Shown piece by piece: positions 1 through 6,841 of a DNA stretch of 6,841 bases (the stretch's first letter is position 1; each line of letters starts with the position of its first letter). Source of the stretch: Candidatus Woesearchaeota archaeon (lineage in GTDB: Archaea; Nanobdellota; Nanobdellia; Woesearchaeales; GW2011-AR9); NCBI GenBank assembly GCA_016181345.1, contig JACOZM010000099.1, positions 1-6,841 of the forward strand, in the 5' to 3' direction. A program made the position numbers and the translations under genes. Below the pieces are notes generated by a model. It did no database searches, was not told the origin of the DNA, and was given only the letters and a program-made list of their open reading frames with translations.

Positions 1-1842
1 TCCTGAAGAAGAGGTCATATTTATCCGAGCATTAAAAGCATAAATAGCTACACTATCTTTCTTCCCTAAATATTCCTTTACCTGCTGTTCTAAATAAACT
101 GCTGCTTCCGGTAAGTGAGTTGAAGCGATAATTCCAAATACCTCTTCTGATATTGGTGTAATATCATATGTCAATTTTAACGAGGGGTCTCTTTTTTTAG
201 CAGAATCAACTTCTTTAGCATAATCAACTATTTTTTGCGCCATCTCCAATGTTTCTCGTTCCGCCCCGGGCATCGCGGATAGTTCTGTTAATCCTGTGAG
301 GCCACTTAGTACTTCCACACCTCTTACACTCTCCTTCTGGAACGCTGACATCAATGCGTAACCTGCTTGATCAGCAATTTTCTTTAAATGCCATAGTTCT
401 GGACGATCTTCTGAATTAAACCCAAATGTTAGGATCTCGTCGTACGTTATTCCTCTAGGTAATACTCTTAAGAATCCATCGTCTCTCGCCTTCTGGGCAG
501 CATATTCAAAACCAGCTTGTTTTACACAATCTTCTAGATGAATTTGTGTCACTTGCTCTTTTTTCTTTTGCAGGTCATCTCTCGCTTCCTGAATCTGCTG
601 TAATAGTTCAACTTCTCTATCAGAAAGCTGTTCTTTGGAAGGATTAACTCCCCTTCTTTCTGCTAACTTTGGAGTAATATCCCAATATTGTATCTTTAAT
701 GAATCTTCACCTTCTCGAAAATTTGCTCGTGTGGGAATACTTGCTTTCTTCGCCCAGGGCTCTTCAGTGATTGTCTCTCCCCTCTTTGCTAACGTAACAT
801 CATTAGCTTTATCCAATGAAGGATCATCCCTAAAGTATCGTTGAATTGATTCTGGGAACGTTTCTAAAGAAACTCCTTCATCAACCAGATATTGGGCAGC
901 CATAACCGCCTTTGGAACAAATTTTCCTTCGGTGTACTTGAGAAGAGGAGCACCAGGTTCAGCAGCTAAGACATAGCCTTCTCTTCCATGAACTACGCCT
1001 ATTCGTTGATGATTGCCAAATAAAATCAATCCAACATCTGAACAAGCAGAAACTTCATCTTCAAATAAAACAAATCCTTCTGTTCCAGATTCACATTGCG
1101 ACATTCCTTCAAGAGCAGAAAGAACAGAATCTCGATTAGGATTATAACCGGTATTTATGACCTTGTTAAAAACAAAAGAATGTAATTGTACTAGGCTTTC
1201 TAAATCGCAAGACGTTCCCAATACTCTCGCTTCCCTTGCCTTTCCTTGAAACTCTGAACTGATGGCCTGAGGATCAGACAATTTTTCCAGTGGATAATCA
1301 TCTTTTTCCAAGTAATAGATATTTCTTCGTAATGTCTGCAATGTTAAGACAAATTCAGCCAACTTGATATCGTCAAGTTTTCCGTCACGTAGATCTTTTG
1401 CTGTCGTCTCCACGAGTTCTTTTTTTTGCGTCTGATAATGGTCCAATAACTCCTTAATAGTTTCAGTAATGTCTCCCGATTCTTTAGCTTCCGAACTGAT
1501 CTGCTCCCGAACTGTTTTCGAAACATGATTTTCTAGATATTCTTTTAAGAGATCCTGCTGGTGTTCTTCAGTTTTAACTGAATGAAAGAATGGAATGGGT
1601 GAATCAATCGTTTTTAAAATAACTCCATGGACTGCTAGTGATAAACAGGCATAAGCAAATAACGAAAGATATCCTTTAATTCTTTGAGAAGAATTAGGTA
1701 AGGTATATCCTTCCGGAACATGAAGCACTGCAGGGATCTCTGGACCAGTTCTCTCCAGCAATTCCTTTGGGATGCGATCTACATCGATGCTAAAATCCCA
1801 CTTATCTTCAGGTCCTAACTCTAGCACTGCTTCTAAGTCCAT
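1..1842 (-). CDS. Unrecognised 614+ residue protein, 3' end outside window
   Basis: The minus strand reads open without a stop from an ATG at 1842-1840 to the window edge (614 codons, ending in frame at base 1), so the C-terminus is missing. I do not recognise the family. The N-terminal ~50 residues look soluble. Residues ~57-77 (GYLSLFAYACLSLAVHGVIL) are hydrophobic enough to be a single membrane or buried helix. Residues ~90-180 and ~405-436 are charged and helical (for example EVELLQQIQEARDDLQKKKE), a likely coiled coil. The middle (~255-320) looks like a beta-rich domain with glycine turns (GLILFGNHQRIGVVHGREGY). Two similar segments, SLKIQYWDITP (~381) and SLKLTYDITP (~555), suggest internal duplication. 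No catalytic motif or signal peptide is seen. The start is supported by a TATA box about 48 bp upstream. Base composition (~39 % GC in sampled lines) matches the gyrB extein, so the gene is probably native. That it is coding is fairly sure; its function is unknown. Confidence 0.85.
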   Translation of the reverse strand, partial: MDLEAVLELGPEDKWDFSIDVDRIPKELLERTGPEIPAVLHVPEGYTLPNSSQRIKGYLSLFAYACLSLAVHGVILKTIDSPIPFFHSVKTEEHQQDLLKEYLENHVSKTVREQISSEAKESGDITETIKELLDHYQTQKKELVETTAKDLRDGKLDDIKLAEFVLTLQTLRRNIYYLEKDDYPLEKLSDPQAISSEFQGKAREARVLGTSCDLESLVQLHSFVFNKVINTGYNPNRDSVLSALEGMSQCESGTEGFVLFEDEVSACSDVGLILFGNHQRIGVVHGREGYVLAAEPGAPLLKYTEGKFVPKAVMAAQYLVDEGVSLETFPESIQRYFRDDPSLDKANDVTLAKRGETITEEPWAKKASIPTRANFREGEDSLKIQYWDITPKLAERRGVNPSKEQLSDREVELLQQIQEARDDLQKKKEQVTQIHLEDCVKQAGFEYAAQKARDDGFLRVLPRGITYDEILTFGFNSEDRPELWHLKKIADQAGYALMSAFQKESVRGVEVLSGLTGLTELSAMPGAERETLEMAQKIVDYAKEVDSAKKRDPSLKLTYDITPISEEVFGIIASTHLPEAAVYLEQQVKEYLGKKDSVAIYAFNARINMTSSSG

Positions 1843-1885
1843 GATCCTAAACAATAGTCACTAATGAGTGGTAAATATGACCTTA

Positions 1886-1893
1886 TTTATAAA
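1886..1893 (-). promoter_or_regulatory. TATA box for the 614+ residue gene
   Basis: TTTATAAA lies about 48 bases upstream of the ATG at 1842. Archaeal initiation about 25 bases downstream would begin near 1865, leaving a leader of roughly 22 bases. The leader ends in TTTAGGATC before the ATG, at best a weak ribosome-binding site. The same octamer precedes gyrB, which supports an archaeal-type promoter. The gene could instead be co-transcribed from the upstream 166-residue gene, 125 bp away on the same strand. Confidence 0.5.
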
Positions 1894-1914
1894 TATATCT
1901 CCTTTATTTTACAC

Positions 1915-1920
1915 AAAAAA
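1915..1920 (-). terminator. T6 tract, candidate archaeal terminator
   Basis: Six consecutive T on the minus strand lie about 48 bases after the stop of the 166-residue gene and just before the TATA box of the next gene. Short T tracts without a hairpin end many archaeal transcripts. This is a weak, purely positional call. Confidence 0.25.
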
Positions 1921-1967
1921 GAATAATCTAGTTCTTCTGAATTTCCTGAGAATTAAAGAGAATAATT

Positions 1968-2468
1968 TTAATCCTTCTGAAGGTATCTCGCTAAAGGAGC
2001 CGGCATCAATGATTGTAAGAAGGAAAGTCCGCTAGACTCCTGCCCTGGCAATCGAACGTGCCGAATTGGAACATATTTTCCCTCCTGTAAGACAAAGAAA
2101 TCATAATCTGTTTTATATATTACTCGTTCATCTAAATCTCTAGCAGATACCTCCACTCTTGGTCGAACCGCCTCATAATGTAAGCGCCCCGAGTGTGCAT
2201 ATCCTGTCCATCTCCTTTCTGGGTTAAAAACGACTTTTCCGCGGTTTTCTGTCCATTCTGCACGTTGCATAAACTGGTAATCATTCTCGGCGATGATTAA
2301 AAGATCAGGTCGAGAATCGCTAGATAGCTGATATAAAGAACGGGCAGGAGTAATCTCGAGAAACTGAGAAAGATCATATCGCGGATTAAAAAGAGCCGAA
2401 AGGGTAATTGCTTTTCTCCGAGGATCAATATTCTGTTTCCTTAACCGTAATTCTGCTCGAGGGTCCAT
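1968..2468 (-). CDS. Unrecognised 166-residue protein
   Basis: Complete frame from ATG 2468-2466 to TAA 1970-1968. I do not recognise the family. The protein is rich in arginine and acidic residues, with no signal peptide, membrane segment, Cys/His metal cluster or recognisable catalytic motif. The N-terminus (MDPRAELRLRKQNIDPRRKA) is strongly basic. A short hydrophobic strand followed by acids (PDLLIIAENDY, ~54-64) resembles a beta strand of an alpha/beta fold. The second half (~75-140) alternates as a beta-rich domain (RVIYKTDYDFFVLQEGKYVP). It is divergently arranged with gyrB across 230 bp and is followed on the same strand by the 614+ residue gene. The start is well placed: the TATA box lies about 25-30 bases upstream, so the message would start almost at the ATG. 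Compositionally it fits the host genes. It is probably real; no function is assigned. Confidence 0.75.
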   Translation of the reverse strand: MDPRAELRLRKQNIDPRRKAITLSALFNPRYDLSQFLEITPARSLYQLSSDSRPDLLIIAENDYQFMQRAEWTENRGKVVFNPERRWTGYAHSGRLHYEAVRPRVEVSARDLDERVIYKTDYDFFVLQEGKYVPIRHVRLPGQESSGLSFLQSLMPAPLARYLQKD

Positions 2469-2491
2469 ATTTTTAGCCCACGAACTACTAG

Positions 2492-2499
2492 TATATAAA
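2492..2499 (-). promoter_or_regulatory. TATA box giving a near-leaderless transcript
   Basis: TTTATATA on the minus strand is centred about 28 bases upstream of the ATG at 2468. With the usual archaeal TATA-to-start distance of about 25 bases, transcription would begin within a few bases of the ATG, so the 166-residue gene is probably leaderless. This agrees with the absence of a Shine-Dalgarno site. A perfect palindrome overlaps its upstream edge. Confidence 0.6.
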
Positions 2500-2510
2500 G
2501 CATATGCTTT
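2497..2510. promoter_or_regulatory. 14-bp perfect palindrome at the TATA/BRE edge
   Basis: AAAGCATATGCTTT is a perfect 14-bp palindrome. It overlaps the upstream end of the minus-strand TATA box and covers where TFB would bind its recognition element. A dimeric regulator bound here would be expected to block TBP/TFB. That it is an operator is inferred from symmetry and position only; short AT-rich palindromes also occur by chance. Confidence 0.35.
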
Positions 2511-2514
2511 CCAT

Positions 2515-2524
2515 TCTTCGAAGA
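2515..2524. repeat. 10-bp perfect palindrome
   Basis: TCTTCGAAGA lies 5 bp upstream (for the minus-strand gene) of the 14-bp palindrome. It could be a second regulator half of the same control region or chance; a 10-bp palindrome alone is weak evidence. Confidence 0.2.
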
Positions 2525-2563
2525 TCCAGTCCCGGTTATAGCTATTATCTTGTTTGTAACCTA

Positions 2564-2581
2564 TGAGTAATTAATAACTCA
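2564..2581. promoter_or_regulatory. 18-bp near-perfect palindrome upstream of the gyrB TATA box
   Basis: TGAGTAATTAATAACTCA is symmetric at 16 of 18 positions, with clean TGAGT/ACTCA arms. It ends 12 bp before the gyrB TATA box, a position used by archaeal activators and by some repressors. It is the strongest operator candidate in this divergent region. The regulator is unknown, and binding is an inference. Confidence 0.4.
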
Positions 2582-2593
2582 ACCACCGACAGG

Positions 2594-2601
2594 TTTATAA
2601 A
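2594..2601 (+). promoter_or_regulatory. Candidate TATA box for gyrB
   Basis: TTTATAAA, identical to the octamer before the 614+ residue gene, lies about 100 bases upstream of the gyrB ATG. Initiation would fall near 2623, giving a leader of about 75 bases, longer than the leaders of the two minus-strand genes. A weaker alternative, AAATTTAA around 2645-2652, would give a leader of about 25 bases. Start-site mapping would decide. Confidence 0.45.
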
Positions 2602-2627
2602 GCAATAAACTCTGTAAATATCTGTGT

Positions 2628-2642
2628 TTTATCGACGATAAA
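2628..2642. promoter_or_regulatory. 15-bp inverted repeat just after the predicted gyrB start site
   Basis: TTTATCG and CGATAAA form a perfect inverted repeat around one central base. From the TATA box at 2594 it sits a few bases downstream of the predicted transcription start, a typical repressor position. The one-base spacer makes an RNA hairpin unlikely, so a DNA operator is the better reading. Function is inferred. Confidence 0.35.
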
Positions 2643-2656
2643 TGAAATTTAACTAA

Positions 2657-5968
<3,312 letters not shown>

Positions 5969-5975
5969 AAGAAAA

Positions 5976-6841
5976 TTATATACTTAATATTTTTTTAACT
6001 CTTTCTGCTACCTTATCTTTCTCTTTATTTATTTCAATATCAGTAAAACGATAAACCTTATATCCTTCTTCAGCCCACCTTATTTCCTGCCTTTTATCTT
6101 TCTCTTGTGTTTTTATCACTTTTTCTTTATCATAAAATTTTCCCATAGTTTTGTAATGACGTGGACCATCAACTTGGATAATTATTTTTCTGCTTTCACT
6201 TCTAAAATCAGGTGCGCCACAAATAAAATGCTGGTTATAAACAAAGTCATTAGGGAGAATATCTCCCATTATTTTTTCTGGTTTTGTTTTTCCCTTACTT
6301 CCAGCAGGCATTGCATCTGTTTGTTTTTTACTATATCCTTCAGGGTCATTCTCTTTCATCTTTTGATGTGTCTTTTTAGCCACATTACTGCGAAAATCAG
6401 GATGCTTTTCAAAAAATAGCTCTGCTTTCCTAAGATTATCTCCTGGATGTTTTTGATAAGATATTTTTCCCATCATGCTAGCTTGTTCTGGGTGTCTTAA
6501 GTGCGTTGACTTACCCATTCTACTGGCAAGATTAGGATATTTCTGGTGTGTTTTTTTAGCAATTTTACTTGCTAGCTCTGGATGTTTTTGATACGTAGAT
6601 TTTCCCATTCTACTGGCAAGTGTGGGATCATTCTGATGTGTTCTCCTCACAGTTTCACTTGAAATTCTACTTTGTAGTTCTAGATTATTTTTACTCCAGT
6701 TATTTATAGATTGTTCTGGATGCAATTGGATAGTTTTTTCTCCACCTTTTCTTCCTGATTTACTTTGATGTTCTGGATCTAACTTTAATTGTTTTCCTCT
6801 TTCCTTTCCTCCTTTTATTGAATGCATTCTTTGTTCTTCAA
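5976..6841 (-). CDS. Free-standing EDxHD (Vsr/DUF559-like) homing-type endonuclease, 5' end outside window
   Basis: The frame ends at TAA 5978-5976, 7 bp from the gyrB stop, and is open to the right edge. The first visible ATG (6827) gives 283 residues, but four more in-frame codons (EEQR) continue the repeat pattern, so translation may start outside the window. Numbered from that Met: residues ~1-67 hold degenerate basic repeats (RKGGEKTIQLHPEQ), 68-157 hold six exact 15-residue repeats, and ~178-283 form a nuclease core. The core shows E184 (TKPEK), D207 (APDF), QVDGPRHY with D220 and H224, D244 (KDKRQ) and GYKVYRFTDIEI, the order seen in Vsr repair nucleases, DUF559 proteins and the EDxHD homing enzyme I-Bth0305I. 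Gln218 stands where DUF559 proteins usually have Glu; that position varies in the EDxHD group. Expected role: sequence-specific double-strand cutting with the repeats binding DNA. GC is about 31 %, like the intein and unlike the gyrB extein. It is intact as far as seen. A DUF559 enzyme with a non-homing job is the alternative. Confidence 0.8.
   Translation of the reverse strand, partial: EEQRMHSIKGGKERGKQLKLDPEHQSKSGRKGGEKTIQLHPEQSINNWSKNNLELQSRISSETVRRTHQNDPTLASRMGKSTYQKHPELASKIAKKTHQKYPNLASRMGKSTHLRHPEQASMMGKISYQKHPGDNLRKAELFFEKHPDFRSNVAKKTHQKMKENDPEGYSKKQTDAMPAGSKGKTKPEKIMGDILPNDFVYNQHFICGAPDFRSESRKIIIQVDGPRHYKTMGKFYDKEKVIKTQEKDKRQEIRWAEEGYKVYRFTDIEINKEKDKVAERVKKILSI
5990..5996 (+). terminator. 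T7 tract after gyrB
   Basis: Seven T on the plus strand lie 22 bases after the gyrB stop, with no hairpin, as in many archaeal terminators. The tract lies inside the 3' end of the convergent nuclease gene, where it encodes lysines (KKIL) on the other strand, so it could owe its presence to coding alone. Confidence 0.35.
6357..6626 (-). repeat. Six tandem 45-bp (15-residue) coding repeats
   Basis: Residues 68-157 of the nuclease fall into six contiguous 15-residue units beginning at P68, P83, P98, P113, P128 and P143. The consensus is P-x-L-A-S-x-M/I-G/A-K-K/S-T-H/Y-Q-K-H. Units 1 and 3 share LASRMGKST almost identically in DNA (CCCATTCTACTGGCAAG on the plus strand), and units 2 and 6 share AKKTHQK, so part of the array probably grew by a 90-bp duplication. 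Unit 5 is the most diverged. Each unit should form one short basic helix, likely a DNA-binding module of the NUMOD type. Confidence 0.85.

Noticed and set aside
635..844. 69-codon plus-strand frame
   Set aside because: Antisense to the left gene, no promoter, and no recognisable protein features.
1344..1526. 60-codon minus-strand frame
   Set aside because: It lies wholly inside the longer 614-codon minus-strand frame in another phase and has a basic, low-complexity translation typical of a shadow.
2515..2560. Possible tRNA fragment or attachment site around the CCCGG stretch
   Set aside because: No T-arm, anticodon arm or acceptor pairing could be drawn on either strand.
6105..6419. 104-codon plus-strand frame rich in Phe and Ile
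   Set aside because: Exactly antisense to the nuclease core, whose catalytic residues are conserved; the apparent hydrophobic protein is the complement of lysine-rich codons.
6357..6626. CRISPR array
   Set aside because: The 45-bp periodicity has no unique spacers, runs in codon register, and encodes conserved 15-residue units.

Overview
The window looks archaeal, most likely an uncultivated lineage such as the DPANN/Woesearchaeota-like groups. Evidence: three genes have TTTATAAA or TTTATATA boxes at archaeal TATA spacing, no convincing Shine-Dalgarno sites are seen, one transcript is predicted nearly leaderless, and two of the proteins match no family I recognise. The phylum is an inference, because GyrB itself is a bacterial-type protein that many archaea acquired.

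Layout, left to right. (1) Positions 1-1842, minus strand: one uninterrupted frame of 614 codons, running off the left edge, for an unrecognised protein. (2) 1968-2468, minus: a 166-residue unrecognised protein. (3) 2469-2698: a divergent intergenic region with TATA boxes facing both ways and four palindromes. (4) 2699-5968, plus: DNA gyrase subunit B, interrupted inside its catalytic TOPRIM motif by a complete 432-residue intein (4064-5359) that carries an HNH homing endonuclease. (5) 5976-6841, minus: a convergent, 5'-open gene for a free-standing Vsr/DUF559-like (EDxHD-type) nuclease with a long array of 15-residue repeats, starting 7 bp from the gyrB stop.

How the parts relate. gyrB is the housekeeping gene. 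The intein must splice itself out for GyrB to regain its metal-binding acidic cluster. The intein blocks closely match, from memory, the Synechocystis GyrB intein at the same insertion site, which suggests mobility between domains of life. The intein and the neighbouring nuclease are both about 31 % GC in sampled lines, against about 41 % in the gyrB extein. Both also carry the same kind of short helical repeat (consensus around HPEL..K..KK) attached to unrelated nuclease cores. The most interesting reading is a gyrB locus colonised by two homing-type nucleases, one inside the protein and one next to the gene, which may cooperate or compete.
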